From Macropodus opercularis (lineage: Eukaryota; Chordata; Actinopteri; Anabantiformes; Osphronemidae): 64,000 bases of DNA. Below the pieces are notes generated by a model. It was not told the DNA's origin, did not search any database, and saw only the letters and a list, made by a program, of their open reading frames with translations. Within the stretch, counting starts at the first letter, position 1, and each line of letters opens with the position of its first letter. Below, one piece after another: positions 24,101 to 36,800 of the stretch. A program made the translations under genes and the position numbers. Where the stretch lies: the NCBI GenBank assembly GCA_030770545.1, contig CM061097.1:20044501-20108500 (forward strand), given 5' to 3'.

Positions 24101-24561
24101 ATCAGTAAAAATAAAACACGTTGACTTTGAGTTTCTCAGTTTTGTTGAACATTTTTTCAGTTTCATTTTCTGTCCATTTGTAAATGTCGTGCATCAGTTC
24201 ATTACACTGTCGGGAGGCAAAGTTTGACTGACGCAGCTACAGTGAGCGTCGCCCTCAGCTCCACTGGTACAGGTGGATATTAGCATCGAGCTCAGCTTGT
24301 AGGCAGCCTGGCTTCTCCTTTATTCAAGCAGCTGGTCGCGTTTTGTCTTACATAAGCGTTTTGTCTTACAAACAGCTAACGACGGTGCAATGTCTGACAA
24401 CATGACTGGTGATCATTACTTATACCAGGATCAGACTGTTCAGTCCTAGTTCAGTACGCGTCCCCACACACGCTTCTAGAAAACACCAAGAGACTTTGAC
24501 AATAACTGTTAAGGTTATAAGAATAAAACATTCAAAACCATCGATGACTTACCTCTGCCAT
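18117..24561 (-). CDS. golga7: Golgin A7 (GCP16), complete, 5 exons
   Basis: The protein is a small Golgi-associated accessory subunit that binds and stabilises DHHC palmitoyltransferases, classically ZDHHC9 in RAS palmitoylation. The coding exons in order are 24553-24561, 23754-23879, 21498-21650, 19424-19525 and 18117-18158 (with stop). All are phase 0 with GT-AG introns and give 143 residues; human GOLGA7 has 137 as I recall. Diagnostic runs are KVFIQRDYSNGTVCQFQTKF (residues 19-38), RTLNNLYAEAEKLG (56-69), EGCLACLTAY (75-84), METHYEKVLKKIAKYIQEQN and GLLLTDPIERGLRV. Cys77 and Cys80 match the palmitoylated pair of the human protein. LNNLYAEAEKLG and CLACLTAY favour GOLGA7 over GOLGA7B. The start AAAATGG has a good Kozak context. 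It diverges from sfrp1. Confidence 0.95.
18352..18480 (-). mobile_element. L2-like LINE 3' tail in golga7 intron 4
   Basis: ATTCAATTCAG, TTTATTTCTATAGCGCC, CAGTTATCTCAAGGCACTTT and CAATCGGTAGATT match the reverse complement of the LINE tail at 58 kb. It is in the sense direction of golga7. Confidence 0.8.
18481..19423 (-). other. Rest of golga7 intron 4, nothing recognised
   Basis: Apart from the LINE tail before it, no repeat or RNA gene was recognised. Confidence 0.6.
19424..19525 (-). CDS. golga7: golga7 exon 4
   Basis: The exon has 34 codons, with acceptor CTTTTAG. It encodes VLKKIAKYIQEQNDKIYAPR and GLLLTDPIERGLRV. The donor GTT|GTATCC is weak; it was chosen because it joins in frame to the conserved last exon. 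Confidence 0.92.
19526..21497 (-). other. golga7 intron 3, nothing recognised
   Basis: AT-rich intron of 1,972 bases. Short ORFs on both strands lack any family resemblance. Confidence 0.65.
21498..21650 (-). CDS. golga7: golga7 exon 3 with palmitoylation cysteines
   Basis: The exon has 51 codons, with acceptor TGTCTTAG and donor AAG|GTGAGA. It encodes the helical core from IDKQQFEETV to METHYEK, including the CLAC pair. Confidence 0.95.
21651..23753 (-). other. golga7 intron 2, nothing recognised
   Basis: Intron of 2,103 bases with no recognised repeat, RNA gene or exon. Confidence 0.65.
23754..23879 (-). CDS. golga7: golga7 exon 2
   Basis: The exon has 42 codons, with acceptor TTTCCACAG and donor AGG|GTAGGA. 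It starts THSLQDMRQQ and carries VFIQRDYSNGT and CQFQTKFPSELDTR, the family's N-terminal signature. Confidence 0.95.
23880..24552 (-). other. golga7 intron 1, nothing recognised
   Basis: Intron of 673 bases between the three-codon first exon and exon 2; no recognised elements. Confidence 0.65.
24553..24561 (-). CDS. golga7: golga7 exon 1 (coding part, Met-Ala-Glu)
   Basis: Only nine coding bases, ATGGCAGAG, precede the strong donor GTAAGT. The start has A at -3 and G at +4. The upstream sequence to about 24,650 is presumed 5' UTR. Confidence 0.88.
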
Positions 24562-24680
24562 TTTGAACCAGGCTTCTATTTATCTTCCGCTAGCAGCCCT
24601 TAGCATGTCCTACAACATATTCCTTCCGGGCGGAACTTGTGTTAAATCACTGCAGTACCGGCCAAAGCAAGGATTGCAAC
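24562..24680 (-). promoter_or_regulatory. golga7: Probable golga7 5' UTR and TATA-less promoter
   Basis: Just upstream of the start codon is CCCGGAAGG (plus 24,622-24,630), a good ETS-family site typical of housekeeping promoters, and the area is locally CG-richer than its surroundings. No TATA box is seen. The start site is not determinable. Confidence 0.4.
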
Positions 24681-25745
24681 AATTTTTATTTTCATTTTTT
24701 AACCTCTAGATACAGTGTGTGAAACAGTTTACTAGTAATATGTGCTGCGCATTGAATTACTACGTAAACGGGACAAGAATTACAATTTGAGAGGCTTATT
24801 CCTAAGGATTTTCCCACTATTGTTTCCTTTTGTAAATTGTTTCATATTCTGAAATGTATGTTTACAAAGCTGTGGAATCTATATGTAAATTAATAACTTA
24901 TGTAAAACAATTATCTACATATACTGTGCAAAAATAAATAAAAACTGTAGGGAACTAAATGTGTATTTTATTAATTAATTGTGTTTATTTTGGTCATCAT
25001 AATGCAAATGCCTCTGGAAAGTAACCTTGGGTGACATATGATTTATTTTATTTAAATTAATTAAAACTAATACTATTTCTCTGCGATATGTACGTTATTT
25101 TACGCTCCATTACCCGGGCCTGCATCTGGCTTTCAGCCAGTAGTTGGTTCATTCGGTTTAAAAGTGAAAACCCACCCATTGCTTCTGCATTGGCAAGGGG
25201 ATGGGTCTTAAAAGCTCCCTCTTCATTGTGAGGGCCAGTGTGGAGACCACTAATGAGCACCATTTGAGCCTTTCTTTTGAACACATGCTGGTTAATAGCC
25301 CAAGACAATGGTTTTACTGCTGCTCAGGCTGCTCTCTCTAATGGGAACTATACAACCTTTCTAGATGACCACTTCAGCCTAATTATAGAAGGAAACCACA
25401 GCTGGATCATTGAGCTGAGTAAATGTCACACTTAGAGCAACTGGATGGTATGTGGCAGTGCCCCTGGTGAAATAAAGCACGTAAATGAGAACATGCCATC
25501 CCATGCTGTTGGACACAGCGAAGACAAAATGAAAGTTTAGCACCGTCTGCCACTGGGGCAAAGCAACAAATGCATTAAAACTTGGCCACCAAACTGCTCT
25601 GTGTGAACATCAGCTGTAGTGGTTAACCTCAGTCTGTGAGGGAAAATCTGCTCAATTAAATTTTGATGTTTTTCTGGCAATTTTTAGTTTTCATGACTTC
25701 CCCCGCAGGGCATGTGTTTAACCATAATTATTCACATCTTGAGAC

Positions 25746-25805
25746 TAGCATTGAACATTCACATCCAGACAGTCGTCTCTGTGTGGATGTGAATGTTCAA
25801 TGCTA
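25746..25805. repeat. 27-bp near-perfect hairpin, 6-nt loop
   Basis: The arm at 25746-25772 (TAGCATTGAACATTC...) pairs with 25779-25805 (...GAATGTTCAATGCTA) with one mismatch. The loop is TCGTCT. Pairing stops sharply at both outer ends. It may be a tiny palindromic element or a pre-microRNA-like transcript. Confidence 0.9.
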
Positions 25806-27106
25806 AAGAGCACGTGAAGCAACAAAAGACGAGAAGGGGGCTTTCTCATCACCACCAGACTTCAGACAGTAACAAACCTCAACACAAGGAATTCTTAGTG
25901 GTAAACTAGGCTCAAGGGCTGCATTCAAGGACTGCAGGTATGTGTACTTCACACCAGCAGTTTCATAGTCTTTCATATATATAAGGCAGAGTTAGATTTT
26001 TATTATCATTATTATATTTTATTCAGCTATTGCCCTACTCACATTTATATTAGCTGGTTATTGTTGTATATATTCACTATTATTAATGTTCATTTGTAAG
26101 TGTTACCCACTGCACCACCTCCAATGACTAAACACTGGAAAGTTAAGTGTATAAAATCTGTTTTCTAAGTAGTTTCCTTGTGAGCAGCAGCTTTAAATCC
26201 CCCGTCTGCCACCACCACATCATTCTGATGCCTCCCAGCGTCAGACAGCAGACTTGCTCAGCTTCAGTATGGTCCGTACTGTTTCTCTGAACAGAAATGA
26301 TTTGATGCTGACTTCATTTATGTATAGCCACAGCGAAACAACAAGTATAGAATGTGACATCGCATGAAACCACTTTAATTTCTGCACAGTGTTAAATAGG
26401 ACGTACTGAAGTAATAATGGAGAGTTTTTGGGTTCTGCTACTGGAACATTCATGTGTGTAAAGGATCTCAGAATGTTTTCCACCGTTATCAACCCCAATA
26501 AACTCAGAGGGGATAAGCGTATACTTACCTCCCTATTCCCAGGTGGAGCTTTTAAAGCGATCCAGATCACACTGATGCCTTTCATGCCTTGGCTGGTGAC
26601 CCACACCCAGACCCAGGCTTGCTTTCTTTTAACCTGAGATTTATAGCCATCTGATAAAAAAACATTCTACAACTGGAATGCATTGCAATCATGTCCTTGA
26701 AGGAGCATTAAATAAAAGTCAAAGCAATTTTTTGTGATGCTGTGTTAAACTTGTTTTATATTCTCTGTGGCTCATGCTCTTCAAACTGCTTCCCTGTTGA
26801 CAGTGAGTAGTAGTTAAGAGCCAAATGGAAAGATCAGCAGCAGAAGCCTGAGCTGTTACAAGCGTCCAGCATTCGTTCAGGAATTTCATGTGTTAAAAAA
26901 TGTTATGATGGGTGTGACTTTGATTGACCTCTGTTGGCAGCTTGTAGAAACTACGGCAGAAACAGAACTAACAACAGAACTGGCGCATGATGGAAGGTTT
27001 GATGTAGGAGTAAGACGAGCAAGACAATAGAAGAAGAAAAAATGACTTGAAGACAAAGCTTTTGTCATGACTCATGGTTTCCTTTAAAATGGATGAAAGT
27101 AAAAAA

Positions 27107-27330
27107 ATGAGAATAGAATAGAATAGATTAGAGTAGAGTAGAATAGATCTTTAATGTCATTGTCACATGTACAACAAAAATTTAAAGCGCTCTCCAGTCA
27201 GTGCATCGTTCAGAGTCATAAATAGTCCAAATAATACTAATAATAAATTGCTAAAATGAGTAAAACAGTAACAAATAAGAATAAATACACCCAAATACCT
27301 GAGCGTATGCTGTATACACACAGGCAGTAC
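27107..27330 (-). mobile_element. Teleost interspersed repeat with TAGAA-type tail
   Basis: Runs of GAATA/GAGTA pentamers at 27,110-27,150 lead into GATCTTTAATGTCATTGTCAC and TGTACAACAAAAATTTAAAGCG, a common fish repeat whose pentamer run is its 3' end on the minus strand. The right limit is uncertain. Confidence 0.55.
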
Positions 27331-27659
27331 ATAAACCATATTAACATGCATAGTTGAGATATGGAAATAAAATACATACAAAATGTAATGAATAAGTATG
27401 TGGGAGTAAACTAATGGTGATAATTTATTAGAGCAAATATTTAAATTTTGTTTCTACAATTAAATACATGTACTTACTTTGTGTGTTGCAGTTTAGTTGT
27501 ACAGGCATGTACAGGAAATTCAGAAGACAGGTCAAAGCTCTGCTGCAGGTTCTCCACCGTAAATGAGCCTCTTCAGGGTAAAGTAGTAGTAGTAGGGTAT
27601 CTCCTTTTTAATAGCATGATAATATACTAATATGTTACTTACAAATGCACTTTATCACT

Positions 27660-27845
27660 GTTTCTCATTCACCTATTAGCACATGCAAACACACACACAC
27701 ACACACACCAATGGCAGAGCTGCTACAGTATCAACCTGGACCTGAGTCACTTAGTCCAAGGACATTTCAACACAACTGGAATTGAACCTTCAATCTCATG
27801 ACTGGTGAGATCAACCTGCCTGAGCCACTGAACCACGCGTAGTCA
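27660..27845 (-). mobile_element. tRNA-derived SINE with A and B boxes
   Basis: On the minus strand TGGCTCAGGCAGG is a near-match to the pol III A box and GGTTCAATTCC is a perfect B box about 30 bases on. After these come ATGTCCTTGGACTAAG and a TG run, then GGTGAATGAGAAA, as in other copies of the family here. This is the best-preserved tRNA-like head in the window. Confidence 0.7.
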
Positions 27846-30800
27846 CGCGGGACTGCCGGCCCGCTGGTACGCTGACCCTAACTACCAGGCAGGTCAGGAT
27901 CGTTCACGCTGCTCGGCTCCCCATCAGCTGCTCCAAAACACAATGTTGTTTCTCAGCAAGACAATAGATGCCCTGCAGTTACACAATAAAATAATAGAGC
28001 TACCGGTAATTTTAAGAGGCAGACCTGGACACTTTTTGATCCAAGTAACTAGAACCCAGAAACCTCAGCACCTGCCCACATAATGATTCTGCCATTTCAC
28101 AGCAGCTGCATTAACCCCCATGAACAATGTTCCAAATAAGTATGCGTCAATGCCTTCATTCTACAGTGACCAGTATCTGGAGGATCTGTTCAAAGTTAGA
28201 TCAAATATCAAAAAAACATGTGCATAAATAAAAGAATTGAGAAATTTGTTGCGCTTCATGCAAGAGTGCACCAGTCACACATGGCTCATTAACTACAAGC
28301 GTCCCTTCTTGCCACCCCAAATTACCAGTATAATGGCATGATGTTATATGACTCACTGGTATCAGATGTGGCTGACAGTGTGCATTCAGCAGCTCGTGGA
28401 AATTCAAACAATCCTTTCCTTGAGATGCCTGGGAAGAATTTAAATGGGAACATACATGCCTCTAAATTTTTATTAGCTGTTTAATATCCTGTTTAGGGTC
28501 TTTTATCAGTTTGGTACGTTAAGTCCCTCGGTTAGGACACTGCTTCCTGCACCAGTGTTCCCTACTCGCTTATGCTGCTTGATGAAGAAACATAAATCAC
28601 CTCATTCACATTCATAGTTTTATGCTGCATTATATGCTTAGACACATAAAATCTGCAGAAGAAACAATATTATATACTTTGTGTGATATAAATTGGCAAA
28701 TTCATGGAGGCAGAATGTGAACTACCCTCATGCTGGGCATGTTTCGACTGAGACTGGGGAGTCAGATTACCTCATATTTCATCCTGCAGTCTGAAGAGCA
28801 TTAATCATCATGTTAAACCAAGACAGTTTTATAGCATTGTCTGTAAGGCTGCTTATAGTCTCACTCACTCAGCTCTACTGCTCACTGAAGACTTATGTAC
28901 CCAAATCTCCAACTTAACAAGCAAAACCCTTTACAGCTGGGCCTTCCTTCACAGCTGCAGCGGAAAAGTGAAAACCTTACTTCACATAAGCAGCTTTCAG
29001 CTTCCATGCCAATAAAGTCCATTTAATAAACATTTAATTAGTAGTTCAATCACTGAAAAAAGGAGAATAAAAACCTAATTTCTACTGATGACAGTAGAAT
29101 ATATATATTCATTTCAGTTAATACAGGACTGTATTAGCACATTTTAAAATTTTAAATGAAAAAAATGGCAGTGGGTGGACACTTTTCGAATTCAACTTAT
29201 AACGTCCAGTTAGGATATTATAGGATATACACTGGGTTTGGTTTGCCCAAATCTTTGTCCCTTACCACCAAAATGAAGCCTTTTTGTGTGTCCTCCTTTG
29301 TAATGAAAAGCATGTTTTGGCCTTGTGTTAGACAGCACCCAGCTACACCCAGCTACACCCAAATACGTACAAAATGCAACGTTTGGCAGCATCCAAAGGA
29401 CGAGACCAAACTATTAAGTGGTACTTGTTTGTTGAATACACACAGATGTTATAAATAAATGTTGGAGCCCGTGGCAACATTCTTACCCTACTTTTACACA
29501 AAGCGTACCTTCTGCAAAAACTGCTTCTAGTTTGAAAAACATTCTTAATCAAATGCTGTATTTTCCATGTAAAAGTACATTTTGCCAGCAGAACCTTTTT
29601 TGTCTGTTTTTACCAGGACATTTCATGCTACTGCACATGACTCACAGAGAATCTTATGCCTTTTTTTGCTTTTTGCAGGTTAAATATGAGCAAAGATGTC
29701 ATGAGACATCTTCTGATGGTCTTTGTCCATTTTGTTTGTTGAAACATTGTGTATTTGCGCCTCCACCTTCTTAGTTCCTGGTGAGTTTCAGGTCCTTCCG
29801 AACCCTTAGGTTCACAAGTTCACTGCTGTGTGTGGCTGCCAACCCACAGGCACCTTCCTAGATCTTGATCTTGTTGATTGCAGTTCTATGGCCCTGCCAC
29901 CACAAGCTGACTGTTGGACCTTTACTGAAAACATTTTTCTAGCACGTTGCGCTTTGTCAACTGTGGTCTATCATCCACATTCAGCATCAGTGAGGCAGTC
30001 AATGACGTCTTCAATCAAGCTAATTGGTGGTTTTTCGCTCATTGGTAAAGTTTTGCCTTGTTTTTTGTCATCACCGTTGCGTGACAACCTTGTTTAGTCT
30101 GCTTTTCCACAGTTTCTTTCTGGTTACAAGTGCAGCCATAAACTGTTACATGCATGCTGTCCACTTGTTGGCTGTTCTGTCCAGTCTTTGTGTTCAGTTC
30201 ATTATGGCCAAGATGCTACAACATGCTTTGTATTGATCATGAAGATCTTTTACAGTCACGGAAGATCAATAGTTAAACACACACACAGACTTTAAACCAG
30301 ACCAAAAGTCTATAGTGAAGCTGGGCTTGTTCTTGCCAAAGACACTGAAAAAACATTAAGCTGCTTGGGAAACTAGATGAAAATACAGATTTGTATCGTA
30401 ATTTGTTTCATCCTGTGGGGACCATGAAAATGTTTATTTCACTTGTACAAATTTCTGCAACAGTAAAATGGACCAACAAAACACTGAGTAACACAGAATC
30501 CTGTTTTTGATTTGCTCATAAAAACTTCTTCTGCTTCACATGTTCACATCTTTGTCATCTCTAGTTGTCTGCCACTGTGCATAAAATTAAACTGATGGGA
30601 TTATTACGGCCACCGGAGAAGCTCTGTTTGTAGCAGGTTGCCTTCAGTCTGCCCAGTTTACTTTCAGCGCCTTATCCACTCACACTTCTTTCCTGTCCCT
30701 CATCACATGCGAGCTTCAACCAGCCCAGTGAATGAGGATCTGTTGTAAAATTTGAAATCCTACCGAGGATTAATTGCTTTGTGTTGTTAGGATCACTAGC

Positions 30801-33800
30801 CGTGCTCTGTTTCTATTCATACCAACTGCAACCACTCTCACAAATTCTCACCCCTCTCGCACAGCAAATTAGGCTGATCAAAGCAAACCACAGTCTTTAT
30901 ACAGATCTTTGTCCCGACACTGTCGTAACTGTCAGATTCATAAGAAAGTCAACAATCGGAACGAGTGACTTACGTAAACCACGCTGTCTGGAAGACCGAT
31001 TGTGTTTACCCCCCCAAAAAACATGACATCACGCGGTCCAAGATTGAAATGTTCTCTCCCATTCTGGCTTTCATTACCTCACCTTGGAACACTGAGTCTT
31101 CTGTGGGGAAATGCTAAGTTCCACAAATTTCACACAGTGGTTGCCAAACAATAAGGTGCTGGAAAGCAGACTTGTATTATTATAAATGGCCACCTTTCAA
31201 GCTCCCTATTCATCTTCTTCATCAGGACTGTTAAGAGTTCACTTTGAATAAGTTTTGGATATTTTGGATCTAATTTTAATGTTTACTGGTTCAAGATAAA
31301 GCCAAAAATGATACGTAAAATGATTTTATGGCAAGACTTTAAATAAAAACCAATGGTGCAGGACTAATTTAACGGTAAAAACAACCTGGAAGAAATTAGT
31401 AAATTTAAATTTCCCAAAAGGTTTAAAGCATTATGTCAGATTGCCACTTACTGTACATGCCTGACCTTCAGAACATACCATACACTGAGAAATACATGTA
31501 TATTATATACGTATGTTGGGTTTAAGCATCAGCACAAAATAAACTTAAAAGCATGAGTGAGCTTTATTTTAAGAAATGCAGTTGTAATATTTGATTATGT
31601 TGTACTAACCTCCAATTAATGGTTATTTGACACATGGTTGTTATATTATACTGGACACACAGGGACTTGATAAAGGCAAATCTTCTTCTACCCTCTGAAT
31701 ATCGATCAGTCCTGACTCCACAACATGAAATACTTAACTACAGCATGAAGCCATGGTCAACAATTTCCCATTATATGCGTTAACTTTAAGAACTTTCAAG
31801 AAACAAACCTCCTTGTTGCCACCAGTGGCTGTAGCTGCTCAGTCTGTGCTCAGTTTCTGCATTGCATGCTTTGCGCAGACACTGTTGAGGCTCCATGAGC
31901 AGCTAAGTGGTAAACCAGCTGAGAGCAGCCACTAAGTTAAAAGTCTGAGCAGGAGACACGTGAAGTTTCTTCCACTGCTACAAGATGGGACTGCATCTAA
32001 ATGAAATTGATTATTCAAACTGTGAGATGTGTTGAATCAGCGTCAGGGTCAGCGGAGTCGTTTTTACTTTCACTCTGCTCCCACATTTTTTCCCCTGTGG
32101 GGTTCTGCTGCTTTCTCTCCTCTCTCTGTTCTTTCCTGTGATGGAAGGCGTGACCTGCTCACAAATCACACACAGAGCTCACAGAAGGTTATATTTCTCT
32201 TCAGCCAACAACTATTCAACCACAGCCGGTACGAGTTATTTATTGATGAATACAAATATGACAGCTTTGCTGCTTTGCCTTCGGACAACTAATTAAAGTT
32301 TCCTATTTAAAGCTAAACTATGTGTACAATGTTACATGGTGTTTATCATTGTGTTCTGGCAAACTGCTGCCTAAAGCTGAAACCAAAGATATCATTTAAA
32401 ATAAAAAATTTTAGTGGAACATTTAAATAAATGCTGGATATGCAAAGATCAGGCACGTAAAGTATGGAGCTGTTAATAGGCATCTTGGTCGTCCAGTGAT
32501 TGGCCAGTGGTTACTGAAATGCCAAATACAAGGAACCTGAGATCAACACCTTCGAGCCCCCAAACCAATCTATGGGTTCTGACTATGGTGAGTTGGACAG
32601 AATGCAGGAGGAGCTGAGTAGGAGGAGGAGGGGTCATATCCATGTGAAACCAGCCCAGACAAAGACTCCCTGTTTCTGGGGCCAGACATCCCCCACCCCT
32701 CCAAGCAAGATAAATAAATAAATACAAATGGCAAAAGAAACCATATACGCCCACTGAAAAGACCTGTAAGAGAGTGACTGACAGAAAATTGAAAAGACAA
32801 ATTGTTACATTGTCTTAGGGTGGGGGTGGCCAGGGGGTTGATGCGCAAAGGTAATTACAAGGAGACGTGAACCGGGGGGTCAGGGGTCAGAGTATGTGTC
32901 TGACCCCTAGTTTTAGGCCATCATTGAGGAAGAAAAAGGCTTGAATCGGGCCAATGTCTCTCCTACCCCTTTTGCTATCTCCTGCATTGGTCACCCAGTG
33001 ACACAAAATGTCTTAGCTCTCTTTTGGAGGGTTGTCTCTTTCACTTTCAATGCTCTCTTTCAATAGCCCCTTCTGGAGAAAAAACACCTTTTCTTTCTTT
33101 TCTGGCTGAGCTAAAAAAACGCTGACGAGGCATTTGTTTTGCAGCTACTCACCCATGTTAGATTTAATTGCTTTTCCACCCCTCTGTGCCACAGCTCTCA
33201 GCAGCCCGGCTCTGACGGACAGTGCTGGAAGCTGGAGGGGAAGGTACTGTTATTTTGACAGTCAGGCGAGGAGACAAGGTTGACCTGACCCATGCTCACT
33301 TGATTGGTTTTCCCATGGTGCTTAAGGGACTGGGAACTGGATGACTGGGAGTAGCTCCAACAGCCTCCACAATTCTGCTTCTGGCTGTTGGGTTTAAAGG
33401 AACTACATTGTATAAAAGGACAGAATATTCAACTGCTTGATCTCAGCAACTGAACTTTGGGAGACAGGCACAAGAAGTTGTGTAAAAAATCCAAACAAAG
33501 CAAGATCTACACAGCATAGCAAGACGATGGTGTAGAACATTGGAGCCACATTGGAAGAAAGAGGAAGACCTTTTAGACGACGCCACAGATTGGTGCATAT
33601 TAAAATATGATGTGACGAGTGTCACCTCATTTACCAATTCAAACAAACTAGTATGATGAATGATCCGTTGGGAAGAGATATGCTAATCCCTGGAACTCGT
33701 GGCTTCTGTAAACATTCTTAGCATATTATAACTAAAACGTGATACAGAACATGTTTGTTTTCTATGGAATAATAGCAATATAGCAGGATTTGCAGAGAAT

Positions 33801-36800
33801 GGGGTTCAGGCCTGAGAGAAAAACTTATGGTTAGCAGAACTTTGATCTATTCCCAACAAGTGTTAGCAGGAGACAGGGTGGAGAGCTGGAGCGCTTCGCT
33901 AGGTGTGAAGGATGACTGGAACCACGGTCGGCAACATGTTTTCCTGATTAACTGCAGTGGGTTCTTGTTGGGGTCAGTTCAGGAGGAGGGGTCTGCCATT
34001 TCCAAGACAAGAATGATGCATTTGTCCTGCATCACCCCAGATGATGAAGTGGTTCGTGCTTCCACAAGCTGAATCGGGTTTTTTTCAAAAGCTACAACAA
34101 TATTAATGGAATTTCTTGAGCAGCTCTTGGTTGTTTTACATGAATCACCTGAAAGCTGAAGCATCGGTTCTGAGCACAGCACAGGTCAGTGTCTTTCGGG
34201 CCACACAGACTCTCTATTTGTGCTGCCAGCAGAGGCCTGGTGGGCGTCTGTGAGCGGAGGGGGAGCTCAAATGGTTTTGTTTTTTCATTGTGAATTGCAG
34301 TTACATTACTCTCAAGGTGAGGGATGGGACATTATGTGAAAAATGGAAGGGGGAGGATTGGGGACATTTAGCTTATGCTGTGCGTGGGAATGTTGGCCAG
34401 ATCAGCCTCTGATCTCTGCTTTGTGTCAAATAGACAGCGAGCACCATGGGAGAGACTGGAAGGCCGGTGAGAACACAGAGTTACAGACTCGTGTCTCCCG
34501 AGCATTGTAGAGGTCCTCAACGTCTCTTAGTCAATGAGTCTAACTGGCAAAGTAAAGTACTTCCAACTATTCATCTTGGTTGTAAATACTTAACGTTTAC
34601 ATGCATGTAACACAGACTAAGACATTTAATATAGTGCAATGAATAATCACTAACAAACACACGCGGAATATTCAATAACTGCGTAACACAGGAAACTCAG
34701 AGGGAAAATAGCTGCTGTGTGTAGGAACAAACAAGTTACTGCTTTAAGCAAAGATGCAAGAATTCCGAACAGAAAACTTTCATAAATGTAAGAAATAAGC
34801 AATGAACATAAATGGTCACACAACAAACTTACAAAGCAGAGGAGCGTGCAACACAACTTGACAAGATGGTGGCAGTAAGGAGTCCTCATATACAATAATG
34901 TAGGTGATAACTGCTACAAACTGCATCACACCAAAAACGTCAGAGACCACGTGAACTTTCGCTTCCTGGTTTCCTCTGCTGCCTGGACTGATTATGGCTC
35001 AACATAAGATGTACAAGGACACAAAAAGCATAAAAAGAAGCCAAGTCTGGAGTAGAAAGCCAAGATGAGTGTTTAATCTGTGTGCGTTGAATCTCAGCAC
35101 AGGCAACGCAGAATAAATCTTTCTGGTAACTAGACTGGGTTTAACTGATCCTGCTTGCTTTTGTGCAGCCAAGTCCAGGACACGTTCAACCAGGATAGCG
35201 ATGAAATCCCAGCTTGATCCCTTATCCTTTAGTTCTGTGGCATCTGGAGCAAACAGCAAAAACGTGGATGAGGACATTTCAGTTCGAAGGAAGACGGGGT
35301 CATGTGACACCAATTAGTCACTTTCAGGTTTGAGGTTTAAACTGACTAAACTAAACTTGACTAGAACTCATGCGGAGTGAGTGAAAGATAATTACTTGAT
35401 TACACATTATTACTATAAATTATGGTGATGAATTGCAAGTTGCCTGAGATTTATGAAATTATGCACAGATGCAAGGCGGCAGCCACCCTTCAGCTCAGCA
35501 CGTACACACGAACAGCACTTCGTTGATGATTTGTCAGTTTGTCTTTGCAGTGGATTTTTCCTGGACTGTGGTTTTGGCCTGCAGGTTTGAAACACAACTG
35601 CAATCACAACGCAACCATTTCAGGGCTACGGCTGATGAGAACACGGCCAACATCTGAGAAAGAAGCTTGGCTCAGAACACACGGCACATAACGCAACGTT
35701 TTAAAAGGGCCTGTTCTCGGAGCTGATTAGCTGAGTTGTAGATGAGCAATTTCTGCAGAGAAAGATGCAAAGTCTGGTGGTTTATTAAGTCCATGTGACT
35801 CATCACGTCCGCTGTGAAGCAGGATCGTTGCCGCAGAAACACTTTTTCGTTCCATTTCTGCATCGTTGCCTCAGCTATTTGTGTGCAGACGGCCTCGGTA
35901 ATGCTGCTGCCTCACACACGCTATGAGAAGTTCTTCCCGCTCACGCTCCTCCTCACCTGTGTCCAGCGTCTTTTCTGATCCGTTTAATGATATATTGCTT
36001 AATAATTGATTGAATTAATGTAATTCAGTTACAATCTGTTTTATTTAACACTCAGGACAGCTAATGTTGTTACATGTAAATGTAACTGTCAACCTTTAGC
36101 TGGTGGTGACATAATGGTGATAATTAGTTTACGTCTTAAAAATGTTTGGACTGTTAATATAATACTCATTCATCTGACCTGTCTCAAGAAGATTTGATAG
36201 AAGATGAACATTTCTGCTAATCTACTGCTTAAAGCAAGAATATAGGGATTTTTTTAATACGTATTCAGTTTATTTATCACTATAAGGTGATATGCGTAAT
36301 TAATCACTAATATTGGCTTAGACATTTCTGGACATAATGCATAACATAACACTTTAAGCATCTACTCCTGGCTAATGCTCATGTCTCTCATACTCCTTGT
36401 CCCATACAGACCAACGAGCCCCAGATGACATCATCGCCACGTCTCAGGCATGGCCATGCAACGACAAAGGAGCCAATACGCAACTGATGTCAAAGGATGT
36501 ACAAATTGTACAAATGATCAATACAGTTTTTAACCAAAAATAAAAATAAAAGGCAGTTTCAACTTTGTTTCTGAAATGTTGAAGATCTAGTCAGTTTTAA
36601 CTCAACTTTTAACTTTGAATCGACTTTTCAGTGAAATACAGTTTCCATCTGGTTCTGTTACTCTTGTAATTAAGTCAAACGAACCTAAAAAACAGACGTG
36701 CACATCAAATCACGGTTGGCAACCACTGACCATGTTAACTATGGGCAACAGTTTGGGTCCAACAGTTTTTACATGAAACAGATCAGTAATCACATTAGCC

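Noticed and set aside
26241..26606. 121-codon minus ORF in the spacer
   Set aside because: Hydrophobic stretches come from AT-rich codons; no family resemblance or conserved block.
29156..30240. Cluster of short ORFs suggesting a possible transposon relic
   Set aside because: I could match none of the frames to a transposase or RT; left unassigned.
32470..32600. Possible tRNA-like SINE head
   Set aside because: GTCCAGTGATTGGCCAGTGG is suggestive, but no B box or shared body follows.
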